A stretch of DNA of 64,000 bases from Microstegium vimineum (lineage: Eukaryota > Streptophyta > Magnoliopsida > Poales > Poaceae), in contig CM039137.1 of NCBI GenBank assembly GCA_022036555.1, positions 26,591,862-26,655,861 on the forward strand, in the 5' to 3' direction. This document shows positions 1 through 9,990 of the stretch, in pieces. The notes under the pieces are model-generated. The model was not told the DNA's origin. It did not search any database and saw only the letters and a list, made by a program, of their open reading frames with translations. The translations under genes were made by a program, and so were the position numbers. The first letter of the stretch is position 1, and every line of letters begins with the position of its first letter.

Positions 1-483
1 CATTCGATGTAATAGGGTGTAAATTTTTTTATGGGAATTAAAGGTCTTGTTTAGGGCTTGTTTAGACGTAGAGTGTGAAATATTTGGTTGTCACATCGAA
101 TGACACTGGGGTATTCGAATACAAATAAAAAAATAAAATTATAGAATTCATATGTAAACCACGAGATGAATTTATTTAGACCATGCTGGGATCATTTTCT
201 CTAAACTTTGGAGCTAAAGCTCGAAACATATGGTCTAAAGTTAGCTCTAAACTTAAGTTAACCTCACATTAGAGCTTTATACATCAAAAGTGAACTAAAG
301 TGCTCTAAAGTTTAGAGGTAGACCTTAAGTCTGATTAATCCATAATTAGCACATGTATTACTGTAGCAACAGTGTGTAATCATAGGAATAATTAAGTTTA
401 AAAGATTTGTCCCACAAAATACTAGTAAACCGTGTAATTAGTAATTTTTTCGTATACATTTAATACTCTATATACTATGTCTA
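1..483. other. AT-rich intergenic DNA, no gene seen
   Basis: No coding frame, RNA gene or clear element boundary is visible here. The stretch is AT-rich. Motifs of the 'gctctaaagtt' type recur near 190-320, suggesting a decayed MITE, but I could not define its ends. Confidence 0.5.
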
Positions 484-960
484 CTCCCTCTGTTTCTAAA
501 TAACTGTCGTTGTTGGTATTCGTGCCACAAGTTTGACTTAATTTATATAAAATACGTGTAATATTTGTATCTCCAAATAAATTTAATAAAAAACTAGATG
601 AATTTTTTTCATACTAATTATATACTACTCCCTGCATCCCAAATTATAAGACGTTCTATGAATCTTGGAGAGTCAAAACATCTCAAGTTTAACCAATAAT
701 TATAGAAAAAACTATAATAATTTATGAAATCAAATAAGCATACTATGAAAATATAATTAATAATGATTCTAATGATGCTTAGTTGACATCCTAAATGTTA
801 TTATATTATTGTATAAGTTTTGTTAAAATTTAAGATAGTTTGACTCTCCAAGATTTTTGGGATATCTTAGAATTTAGGATGGAGTGAGTATTATAAATAT
901 TTATATTTTTAATACAGTATATATTTAGTTAAAGATGTTTTTTTATGAAACACAAACAAT
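484..960. mobile_element. Stowaway MITE (outer copy), right end truncated, interrupted by another MITE
   Basis: The left end after the TA at 482-483 is the Stowaway terminus CTCCCTCTGTTTCTAAATAA. The internal sequence stops at 627 and resumes after 890 with 'taatacagtatatatttag', which is the usual right half of the same family. The final inverted repeat is not recognisable past about 960, so the right edge is approximate. A second Stowaway (628-888) sits inside it. Confidence 0.6.
628..888. mobile_element. Stowaway MITE (inner copy), complete
   Basis: The left terminus CTCCCTGCATCCCAAATTAT and the reverse complement of the right terminus (CTCACTCCATCCTAAATTCT) form imperfect terminal inverted repeats that extend about 50 bp inward. 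A TA dinucleotide flanks each side (626-627 and 889-890), the target-site preference of Tc1/mariner MITEs. At 261 bp it has the usual Stowaway size. It is inserted in an older Stowaway copy. Confidence 0.85.
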
Positions 961-1630
961 AAATATTAACCACACAAGATCTTACCATTCCCACCCAGGG
1001 AGAGATGGTATGAGATTTGACAGTTCGCCTTCCGTGCAGCGATCCCGTCTGGACGTGGAGTCCAGCCTTGGCCGCCCGCCCACCGCCGTCGCCGACTCCC
1101 TGCCTACACGTGCGGATTGACCACCCACCTGCTGCCTGCCGACTCAGTTCTCAACGTGTTCAGTGTCTCGCGGTTTTCAATGTGTTCGGCAGACCTTTCT
1201 CTCCCACAGCACGTTTTTGCCCCCTTCGACATGTGGTTCACAAATGTTTATTCGTGTTCATAAGACTATCTTCAACAAATATATATTGCCTGTTCGTCCT
1301 ATTTATCAGTGATCGTTTCGATGGGTCGGTTGATATTATTTTTTCTTGTTTTATTGTGAGAAAAAAATACTATTTTGATGGTTAATAAACCGGTTAATAA
1401 GTTAAATCAATAGAGCGATAATTTAAAATATAGGACTCGTTTATATTTTGAATAACGTTATAGTTAAAAGTTTTCATATTTATTTTTAATCTTCAGCAAC
1501 ACGATTCAAAAGATAACTCCTTCGACAAATAAATTTCTAAAAAAGAAAAGACTCAGATTTAGATTTATCTCCGCTAACACTTAAAATGAGTTTGCTATAT
1601 AGATACTCCCTCTGTCCCTATTTCATTTTG
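961..1630. other. Intergenic DNA, no gene seen
   Basis: A short GC-richer patch (about 1020-1150) lies in AT-rich DNA. Open frames here are short and unlike any protein I know. I see no promoter, RNA gene or defined repeat. Confidence 0.45.
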
Positions 1631-1742
1631 TTCCTATTTCGTTGTTGTTTTGGCCTGCTCCTATATACAAGAACCAATCTCTTTTATTCCTATTTCGTTG
1701 TCGTTTTGGCCTGCTCCTAGATACAAGAACCAATATCTGAAT
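1631..1742. repeat. Two-copy 56-bp tandem repeat
   Basis: The unit beginning TTCCTATTTCGTTGT occurs at 1631-1686 and again at 1687-1742 with only a few substitutions. Just upstream (about 1605) is a CTCCCTCTGTCCC Stowaway-like end, so the duplication probably arose inside a decayed MITE. Confidence 0.75.
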
Positions 1743-2944
1743 CTGGACACACATGAAATCTAGGTATGTGAACTGTGCTCTAATTTGAACAGGTTGAACC
1801 ACATCCAAAACGTCTAACAAATAGCGACTGAGGTAGTACTCGGTTATAAGTTATAGATACACTATTGAAGATTCATTTTGAATTTAGGTATCCGATTATG
1901 TCTCCTATTAGAGACAGTCTAGACATAGCATACTCCTGCAAACAACAAGCAGCTCACCTTGCTAACTGCCTAGCTGCAATGCAACGGGTCCGGTCCGGTC
2001 CGGACGTCCAGTCCAATGTTTCCCTCCCTTCTTTCTGCGAGCTGCAATACAGAAGGACAACACTTCTTCAGACCAGACCAGCACTTCTTTCTACGGAGTA
2101 GTTTCTACAATGTTTCCCTCCTTTTTTTTCTTTTCATTTTTCCAAAGAGACAGCTAGCAGCTACCATAATACTCCTATCAGGGTTGTTTAAAACTCACTT
2201 GAGTCTCCTCGCACGAGAGCAATCCGGCATCCGTGGCTCATTCATGCACCGACGCGTGGTCCAGGCTTTTCTTCATGAACACCCTCTGAGTTTGCATAAA
2301 TAAACCCGCAGTCCAATTTAGTGAATTTGTACATTTCATAAGTTCAGTTACTTTATATTTAAGACCTTATTGTAAAAGTTATTTTAACACGAAGAAGAGA
2401 AAATTCGAGATCTTCTTGACTTTTGCATAAAACCGCCCGCATGCAAAGTTTCAGAGAGGCCCCTCTTGTGCCGAGCGACCAGCCCTCCCACCCCGACGCT
2501 AACCTGTTTCTATCTTCTCCCTGCTGCCGCTGCTTCGCTCCTTGCTCGGGTACGCTGCGCTCCGGATTGCGATGTCCATGGCGGCATGGGCGTCACCGTG
2601 GCTGCTCGGGTACGCTGCGCTCATAGACCACGGTACCCCTTGTGCTTAATCGGTCGTCGTTTCTCCTTCATCTGTGCCTCTCTTTTTGCTAGATCTATTT
2701 GACATTCAGCTCCGAGCAACAGCCGCTTTAACAGTACGACCGTGCCATCTTCAGTGCGCAGGTTCCTGGAAACATGAACTAAGCGAACGTGCGGGTGTGC
2801 AGATCCAGTAGCTCTGATAGTACTCAAGAACTTTGCACTGGCGTGTGGTAAAAATCAGTACAGGCTGAGCTAAACGGGAGCCAAAATCGCCAGATCTAAT
2901 CCAGGAAGCAGCGGTAGAGCAGGGATCATCATCAGTTCAGTACA
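1743..2944. other. Intergenic DNA, possibly the 5' part of a Helitron body
   Basis: No intact gene is seen. The string GCTCGGGTACGCTGCGCTC occurs twice near 2540 and 2602, a local duplication. The section lies upstream of gene scraps and a Helitron 3' terminus at 4551 and may belong to that element, but I found no convincing Helitron 5' end. Confidence 0.35.
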
Positions 2945-3125
2945 ACGATGGGGGCCGAAGAGAGGGTCTGGATGCGGTTCATGTAGACCTGGTTCTTGGC
3001 AGCATCAGAATCGGTGATGAAGGCGATTTAGGCGATGATCTTGACGTGGTCGTGCTTTGCTCCCACGACGACGCACGAGTAGGTGGTGCCCACGGCGAGA
3101 CGGAGCGGCAGCGACAGCGGCGGGT
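2945..3125 (-). pseudogene. HSP70 N-terminal fragment (captured or retroposed)
   Basis: Read on the minus strand, this stretch encodes LAVGTTYSCVVVG, then AKHDHVKIIA followed by a stop, then DAAKNQVYMNRIQTL. These match the start of the HSP70 ATPase domain (GTTYSCVGV, the EIIAN segment and DAAKNQVAMNP in intact proteins). An in-frame stop replaces part of the segment between them and no HSP70 sequence continues on either side. It is therefore a broken scrap of about 60 codons. It lies 1.4 kb upstream of a Helitron 3' terminus, and Helitrons are known to capture gene pieces. The family match is firm; capture by that Helitron is inference. Confidence 0.7.
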
Positions 3126-3214
3126 ATGTATTTCGTATTTGCTGAGGTGGGGCAATCCTCAAAGAAACTAACCACGGACGCTCAAAATCAGGAACGGGGC
3201 AATCCTCCTCCTAC

Positions 3215-3563
3215 CACCTGCTCTCCATGGTGCTTCGCTCCTTCAAGAAGCTGCTGCGCCGCCGCATCGAGATGCCTCTAGGCGAGCTCGGCATGCTCCT
3301 CAAGTGGATTGCCGACTTGGCTACACCCTGGGCTGCACTACGCCTGGCTCATTGACCTGTAGTGGAAATCTGCCGAAGGGTGTCATGATGGTAGATTGGT
3401 GGTGACCAGAGTACCATACCAAGAGAGGATGCCTTCAGGGATGGGTCATGGATTCATGAGATTGGGGCTGGCGGGCTGCTGGTTGTGTTGGAGACATGTT
3501 GCTTCTCTCCAGAGGCATCTAGGGAGCCATATGGAACTGTGCAAAGATGATTCTCGAGAGCAG
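3215..3563 (+). pseudogene. Unrecognised exon-like gene fragment
   Basis: The stretch has coding-like composition and ends at CGAGAGCAG|GTAAAC, a good splice donor. Reading frames are interrupted by stops, for example after MVLRSFKKLLRRRIEMPLG and after GAGGLLVVLETCCFSPEAS. I do not recognise the source gene. Position and disrupted frames suggest a captured exon within the putative Helitron. Confidence 0.35.
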
Positions 3564-3828
3564 GTAAACCACCACTTTGCAATTCAAAATGTGATTATGC
3601 ATTGAACTATTGACAACATGCTGAAATATTGCTGGTCTATAATATTACATTATCTGCAATACTAACTGTTGCAAAAAAGAAAGATAAATTACAAATGTGG
3701 TTATGCTATGAAGTAGAAGCATGAATGGATAATTTTTAATATAAAAAATGGAAAAGATCACGAATGGGGTTTTCATGCCATGGCAGGGTGAGTAGAGATT
3801 TCTGCTGTCTTTGCGGTTGCTGGTACAG

Positions 3829-3871
3829 GTTGGAGAGGAGTCAGGCTTCTACTTTAACAAATACTACATAG
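3829..3871 (+). pseudogene. Small exon-like fragment with both splice sites
   Basis: A 43-bp segment coding VGEESGFYFNKYYI is bounded by GGTACAG on the left and GTATGAG on the right, a canonical acceptor and donor. No neighbouring exon makes an intact gene. It is probably another captured exon. Source gene unknown. Confidence 0.3.
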
Positions 3872-4523
3872 GTATGAGTTAGTGTTATTTTATTCACATA
3901 TCCGTTTAAACTCATGGTCTATTTATTTTCTGTAATAAACTCGTGCTATGTTGGATCAAAATTTTAGGAACAAACTTTTTTTTCTAGGAGATGCTTTTCT
4001 TTGGGTGATCGAACACATGCATTTTGTTATCAATTGGGGAATTATTGCAATGGTGTCTGACTGTTTATTGAGTTTCGATACCTTGATGTATCGGATCAAT
4101 GATGGCTAGATGAGTTCCAGTCTAACGGCACCATTTCTCTATGGAGAAGTGTCAATTGATTGGCGTCTGAAACAGCAAGTTGCATAGGCATACCAATTTA
4201 TATGAACCGGTGATGATGTAGTGGAAAATCTCAAATTTCCTCAAAGCTTCCAAAAAAAGTTACGTTGTACTTTGTGCCTTGAAATACGTGGACTAGGTCT
4301 AACTGATTTCCGATGCCTATTTTGGATCTTGATCTTGGTAATTATGCCTTCTTTTAGCCTTGATCCTATCATTTGCTTGAGGGCTCTAAGGAGTAAGGAC
4401 CATGTATGCTGAGTTGAAATTAATTAAAATCATGGGAAGAGTGTAGTACTAGCTTTATATATACACACATGTCTATCATATTAAAAAATAGTTCATGTGG
4501 TCAAGACTTAAGAGTCATGGCAT

Positions 4524-4551
4524 GGCGCGCAAAGCGCGCCTAATGTTCTAG
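4524..4551 (+). mobile_element. Helitron 3' terminus
   Basis: A perfect hairpin, GGCGCGC-AAA-GCGCGCC (4524-4540), is followed by seven bases and CTAG (4548-4551), with a host T next. This is the signature of a Helitron 3' end: a GC-rich hairpin about 10 nt before CTRR, inserted between A and T. The element therefore lies to the left on the plus strand. It probably includes the HSP70 scrap and the exon-like pieces at 3.2-3.9 kb. The 5' TC end was not found, so the length is unknown. Confidence 0.75.
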
Positions 4552-5241
4552 TATACTTTACTGCCACTCGAAGCTTGACGATGACGAATGGAGTGAAGTA
4601 TATGGCCTGCACTACCTACCACCATTCTGAGATCGACACTACAGGACTTTATACGTCTCGTTCATTTGGCTTCAGCCCGATTTAGTATTTTCATCTCATA
4701 ACACCATATAAAATAGCTAAAAACAGTATCAATCAACTTATTAGTCACAACAAAACAGCTAAAAATAGTATTAATCAACTTATCAGTCATATAAACAAAT
4801 AATAAATTATTACTACAGTATGACTAACCAATGAAGAAACATAAAACCTTGCACTGAACCAATCATGTACTGTATGTATATGTACAACAACACACACATG
4901 CCGCGCACGATCAACCACCCGATGCACTGTGCCATCCGTCTCCCTCCTCCCTCCCGGCGGGGCCACACGGTCTCATTGCCGCCTCTCGATCAGACTTTAT
5001 CCAATCCACCTATAGTTTCATAAACAACCTATTCTCCTCCTTATACAAGTCAACAATGGCGGCTCGCCTGAGTCAAGCCCACACCGCGCGGTTGCATGCA
5101 TTGCGGTGCCCAAGACAGATCAACCAACCAAGCGCAGCCGAGGATGGGCGTTTGCACATCCATGCTTCGCCTTTTTTTTTAATTAATTCTTCCCCACTTG
5201 ATTGATCGACGAGCTTCGAGCTGATGAGCGTCGTCGGGCGT
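4552..5241. other. Intergenic DNA and 3' flank of the NAC gene
   Basis: Contains repeated 'aatcaacttat' motifs (4727-4790) that look like a decayed MITE, then the presumed 3' untranslated region of the minus-strand NAC gene. No gene seen. Confidence 0.5.
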
Positions 5242-6737
5242 CTAGAACGGCTTGCCCCAGTACATGAGGATGTCCTGCAGCAGCGGGTCGCCGTTGTGGC
5301 CACCGACGACGGGGTCGAGCATGGAGCCGGCGGGGTTGACGGGGTCGGACGCGAAGGTGCGCTCCCACTCGCTGATCTTGGGCTGGCTCTGCACCTCCCG
5401 GTCGCACGCCAGCTGCTCCGGCGACAGCACCTGCTCCGAGCAGCTGGAGTCCGCGTGCAGCCGCGGCATCGAGTCCGACGGCCGGTCGTAGTACGCCGCC
5501 AGGTCCGGGAACGCGGCGGGGGGCAGCCCGCCCGGCGCCGCCATGAACGGTTTCTGCTCTGGCGGGGAGCTCACCGCGGCCGCGGCGAACACCGGCTTGT
5601 GGTCGCCGGACACCGCCGGTGGCTTCTCCAGCCCGCCCTTCTTGTTGTAGATGCGGCACAGGACCCAGTCATCCAACTGCACCCATCACCAGAATAAACA
5701 ATTTGTCAAATGCATGATCACGTAAGCATCGATCAACTGTTGAGAAATCAAATGAATGGATGAGCTAAAAGAATCACAAAGTAAGCGTCATTTCGATGTC
5801 TAATCCCAGACCCCACAACAACTCTATAGTATCGAGTTGTTGTTCTCATGTGCCTTCGCTGCCGTCGCCGTCGCCATCGCAGGGCGCGACGGGCGAAAAC
5901 GATTGGTTCGCCATGGCATCGAATGCTTTCACGCCGACGACAGCGACCCATTGGAATCATTGGGTAAGGTGCGCCGGTGCAGCCCCCCTAGCATGGCCCA
6001 TTCCGAAAAATTTCAGCGGCCCAAAACCGTGGGCCACGCTTATCCCCGCAAGCGTTCATTTCGAAAGCAACACATTATCGTCGAGTTCTTTTTTCCCCCA
6101 CTTTTTTGTTTGACGCGATGACGACACGAATTAACGTTACGTTCGTCGTCGACACGGACGGACGGACGGACGGCGGCGAGGTGGTTGCTGCTTACCTGAG
6201 GCTGTTCTTTTTTCGGGCGGAGCGGTCGACGTCGGCGAGGCGGTATTCGTGCATGATCCAATTGGTCTTCTCGCCCTTGGGCGCCTTGCCGGCGTAGAAG
6301 ACGAGCGCCTTCTTGATGGCGAGCGGCTTGGGAGTGCCCACGGGCTTGTCGGCGCCAGTGGCCTTCCAGTAGCCGGACCCGGCGGCGCGGTTGGGCCTGG
6401 ACCCGTTCGGATACTTGCGGTCCCGTGGGGAGAAGAAGTACCACTCCTTCTGGCCGTACAGCGCCATCCCTGCACACACAAACACGTCACCAAATCGATC
6501 AGCTCACCGTCTATCACATACAGCCGCAAGAACTAAATTGGAGTCGTTCGATCGAGCTGAGGACGTACTGGGGAGCTGCCATGGGTCGAACTTGTAGAGG
6601 TCGATTTCGGCTATGATGGGGACGGCGATGGGCAGGCCGGCGCAGCGGCGACAGAGGTAGTGCATCACCAGCTCCTCGTCCGTCGGGTGGAACCGGAACC
6701 CCGGCGGCAGCTGCAGATCCTGACCGCCGCCGCTCAT
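5242..6737 (-). CDS. SNAC2: NAC transcription factor, rice SNAC2/OsNAC6 type, with an apparent one-base frame conflict
   Basis: This is a plant-specific DNA-binding regulator; SNAC2/OsNAC6 of rice is induced by ABA, drought, salt and cold. Exon 1 (6569-6737) starts MSGGGQDLQLPPGFRFHPT, NAC subdomain A. Exon 2 (6196-6469) carries subdomains B-D, including EWYFFSPRDRKYPNG, GYWKATGADK and TNWIMHEYRL. Exon 3 (5242-5676) continues LDDWVLCRIYNKKGG and holds the activation region ending DPLLQDILMYWGKPF. The C-terminal motifs SDSMPRLHADSSCSEQVLSPE and QPKISEWERTF are those of the SNAC2 branch. The first intron is phase 1 and joins cleanly as LPR-MALYG. At the second junction exons 1+2 total 443 nt (phase 2), but exon 3 is in frame only if read from its first base, so canonical splicing gives 878 nt, one base short of a frame. 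This may be a frameshift allele or an assembly indel. Family assignment is firm. Confidence 0.9.
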
Positions 6738-7020
6738 CGTGTTCCTCCCTCGTTCGATCGCTGCTGGCTGCTCTGCTCTTCTCTGCAAGCTCGATCGCTG
6801 CTGGCTGCTCTTCTCTGCAAGTAGACGCAATCTGCTGTTACCGGCTGCTGCTGCTAATGCTAGGAAGAGGAGGGGAGGGCTTGAAACTTGTTCCGAGTGC
6901 GGAGCCCGGCATTTATAGCCGCGGGCGACCGCGACACGTGTGGCCCGTGCGCCGGCCCCCAACGCCAGCGGTAGCGCACACGTGGAGCCCCTGCTCTGAC
7001 CGGTTGACCGCGACACGTGG
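6738..7020 (-). promoter_or_regulatory. NAC gene promoter and 5' UTR with three G-box/ABRE cores
   Basis: Read on the minus strand, a TATA box (TATAAAT, 6911-6917) lies about 175 bp before the ATG. Three CACGTG G-box/ABRE cores lie upstream at 6935-6940, 6979-6984 and 7014-7019, and a W-box core (TTGACC as written on the plus strand) at 7004-7009. bZIP factors of the ABA pathway bind such G-boxes, which fits the stress-inducible SNAC2 family. The 5' UTR holds a duplicated block (GATCGCTGCTGGCTGCTC, about 6757-6820). Function is inferred from motif type and spacing. Confidence 0.7.
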
Positions 7021-8136
7021 ACGCCGAGAGGCGGCGCCAATTCTGTCACTGCTTACGTCAGGCTTCTTGGACGGACATGCGCCCGCGTCAGCATGGCGCG
7101 GGTCCACCGCTGGCGCTGCCCGCCCGAAAGGCGGCCCGGGACCTTCACCTTCCGGTGGCGGCGCGACACGTCGCGGCGGCCAGCGGTGGGGCGGTCGGGA
7201 GAGTACGGATGGCGCGGTGCGGCCGCGGGGTGAGCGTGATGGGGGAGGATAAGGATGAGTCGACGGCGACGCTGGAGATGATGAGGCTGGCGGGCATGAG
7301 TTATGCGCGCGGTAGGTGCGTAGTTGGGAGTTAGTACCACCACGCCCGGCCGTTTTCGTTTCCTTTTCTTTTTCTTTTCATTTTTAGGAGAAAAGAGAAA
7401 ACGAAGATAAGGGGGAGAGAGAGAGAGCCAGCTAGCTGATTTTGGAGCATTAGGGATTATGATTTGCTATGAGATTTGATACTTTATTGAGTATATAAAA
7501 TTAATTGCTACATCCATAATTGGAGATTTATATGGGATCAAATGGACTAGCTACCATCCCTATCCCTAGCTTGCTTATTCATGGAGATATATATATTATT
7601 AGGGCAGCAGCATATGTAAGCCTAAGACTAAAACAAATGTGAGATAGTGTGGTCCTCTTGTACTCCATACTGATCTAAGTGTGGATATGCTCTTATTCAT
7701 GTTTATTTGATCGACGTATGGTTTTGATTGTATTTTGTAGTAAATGATCGGCAGCAGCATATGCTCTTATAACTTTTATCTACTATAAATAAACATGAAT
7801 ATATTTAAATTTACTTTTTTCTAATAAACATGAATATAAACGTTAATATATTTAAGTGTGGATTTACATCATTATTAAAATTCGGTCAAATTTAAACGAG
7901 TCTCACTTAGAAAAAACAATTCAGAACGTACGGACATCTTACAGTTTGAAACGTGTGAGCTAGCTAGGTTTATAATACCATCGCGTTTCTTCTTATAATG
8001 CGTATTAGAATTTGTAATGGATCTTTGGCGTTATAAATATAAACTTTTACGACATCAAATAAATGGATTTATCAAAAATACATTATGGATATATCTATTT
8101 TGGTTAATTATAGATATTTTGTAATGTTGATATATA
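7021..8136. other. Intergenic DNA upstream of the NAC gene
   Basis: GC-rich to about 7340, with a further ACGT core (GACACGTC, about 7165), then a pyrimidine-rich and GA-rich tract (7353-7430), then AT-rich DNA. Open frames in the GC-rich part resemble no known protein. Confidence 0.45.
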
Positions 8137-8170
8137 CTAGAAGGATACACGCGTTGCTATGGAACTTTCT
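8137..8170 (-). mobile_element. Possible Helitron 3' terminus, minus strand
   Basis: Read on the minus strand, the sequence runs TTCCATAGCAACGCGTGTATCCTTCTAG with a host T next. It resembles grass Helitron ends in which a degenerate GC-rich hairpin around GCAACGCG precedes CTAG. The hairpin is imperfect and no 5' end was found. Confidence 0.4.
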
Positions 8171-8385
8171 TAGAAATAAAGTTGTTGCACGTCTACACGT
8201 TTCGTCTTACATCTATCTTTATCAAATTAGTTATATTAAGAGGTTGTAAGTTAGTGAATTGATATAACTATAGTGGAAGATGTGTGGATAGTTAGTGAAA
8301 GATGACGTGAATGACTTACATGTTGAGATGTAGTAACTTATAGTGAGGACTATCTTTACAATACACAGTATGGAGTGTATAATAC

Positions 8386-9990
8386 TCCATGTGTCTAAAA
8401 GAGTGCAATTTTAGATTTCATCAAAACTAAACTACTCTAAATTTAATCAAATTCATAGAATTGACAAAACAAGCCCAGGCCCCACGTCGCTCTACGGCGA
8501 CTCGGGCGGCAACCCTCCGCGCCGCCGCCCAGGGCCCCACGCCCGCACCTCCGCACGGCCTCCGCCTGAGCCAGCCCCGGGATGCCCGGCCGTAGGCGAG
8601 GATGGCGGCTGCAGGGCCTGATTTCTTCTCCTCCTCCCTCCCTCTCTCCCGTGAAGCTCCTGCAGATGGGTCTGCCGCCGCCATGGTGACGGCCGGTGGC
8701 GCATCCGGAGGTCGGATCCGGCCGCCCGGCACCTGGCCGCACCCACTCCGTCTACCGTCGGCGGCGGCCAAGGTCCTCGCCCTTGCTCTTCCTCCCCCCT
8801 CCATCCCACCCCTCCGGCGGCGTCCAGTGGAGGTGGCCGGGCAGATCCAGCCTCCGACGGGCGGATCCGGCCACCTACGGCCAGGCTCCGACGCTCGAGG
8901 TCCTCTCCCCGCCCGGCGGCCATGGTGGTCGGCCTAGCCCGCGCCCACCCCCCTGGCAGCGGATCTGGCCCCGGGGCCCTAGATCTGGGCCGGCGGCTGG
9001 CTGCTGGGTGGGGTGCCCTGGCCTCCTCCTTGACGGGGCGGCGGCGCCGGTAGCTTCGACCGGCTAGGGCTGCTGACTGGCCGGCGCGGGGTTCCGGAAC
9101 CGACGACGGACAGGGGTGAAAACCCCGCCAGGCTTCTCTTGCCGGCTGACGACGGTGGCGCCCCTGCGTCATCACCTTCTTGGAGGCATCGTTCTCGGTC
9201 CGTCATCGGTGCCCGCCGGGGCATGTTTGCGGAAGAAAGCTCTGGGTGCTATTCACAGCGAAGTTGGCGTCCGCGGACGTCATTTCCTTCATGAAGGCTT
9301 CGTTGATGCTCCTTGCATGTCTACTCCTCTCGCTTGGAATCCGTGGGAGCCACGTTGCACCTATTTGCACTTCATGATTCTCCTCACCTTTGTATGCCTA
9401 GTTGGTGCTAGTGGTAGCCGTAGACGTATGTTTGGGCGGGTGTTTGCCGCCGGTGTTTCTTCAGGTAGGTCCTCCTCGCCCGTGGTCCTGAGGGTTGTTG
9501 CCCTAAGTGACTCGGAGGAGCAATTGGCTTCCGGCGGATGCTTTGTCGCCGAGGTGTTTTCCGGTGGATGCTTTGCCACTGAGTTCGTCGTCTTATCCGG
9601 CAGATGCTTTGCTGCCAAGGTTGCTTGGACGGATGCTTTGCCGTCTGGATTGCTTGGAATGACCCCTACCACTACTGGCTACCTAGGTTGAGTTAACTTT
9701 TGTATTAGGCTTAGTTGCTGGGGTTGTTGGTGGAGGGTCCCCCACCCCTCATGTTTCTTGCTTTGTGCATTTGTCGTGCTCCGTGACTCAAGGCATCTCG
9801 CTTTCGGTCATTGAGTTTCTGTATCTTCCCACTTCTCTTAATGAAGCACGCGTTCAACGTGATTTAAAAAAAAATCAAATTCATAGAAAAAATAGCCAGA
9901 AACCTATAAAAATATGTCATAATAATTAATTTTAGATTTCATCAAAACCAAACTATTCTAAAAAAAATAGTATAAGATGGATTAATTAAT
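8386..9990. mobile_element. MITE-like AT-rich element split by a retroposon
   Basis: The AT-rich sequence starting TACTCCATGTGTCTAAAAG is cut at 8460 and resumes at 9873 after a 16-bp duplication. A similar 'ttttagatttcatcaaaac' string occurs on both sides. The left end looks Stowaway-like. The right end is not defined, so 9990 is approximate. Confidence 0.45.
8461..9872 (+). mobile_element. 1.4-kb non-LTR retroposon with poly-A tail and 16-bp target-site duplication
   Basis: A GC-rich 1412-bp insert is flanked by perfect copies of AATCAAATTCATAGAA (8445-8460 and 9873-9888) and ends in an A-run after GTTCAACGTGATTTA. This is the structure of an L1-type insertion on the plus strand. The 3' end (TTAATGAAGCACGCGTTCAACGTG) resembles the tails of other grass LINEs in this window. 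There is no reverse transcriptase frame; open frames in the GC-rich part are not recognisable. Near 9535-9650 the motif GATGCTTTG recurs four times. Probably a non-autonomous LINE derivative or 5'-region element. Confidence 0.7.

Noticed and set aside
5183..5659. 158-codon minus-strand frame overlapping the NAC gene
   Set aside because: It is the alternate frame of NAC exon 3, rich in Arg, Ala and Gly, without conserved motifs. It is also not the frame that canonical splicing would produce.
9116..9691. 191-codon plus-strand open frame in the retroposon
   Set aside because: No family resemblance; partly built from the GATGCTTTG repeats and lies in a poly-A retroposon.
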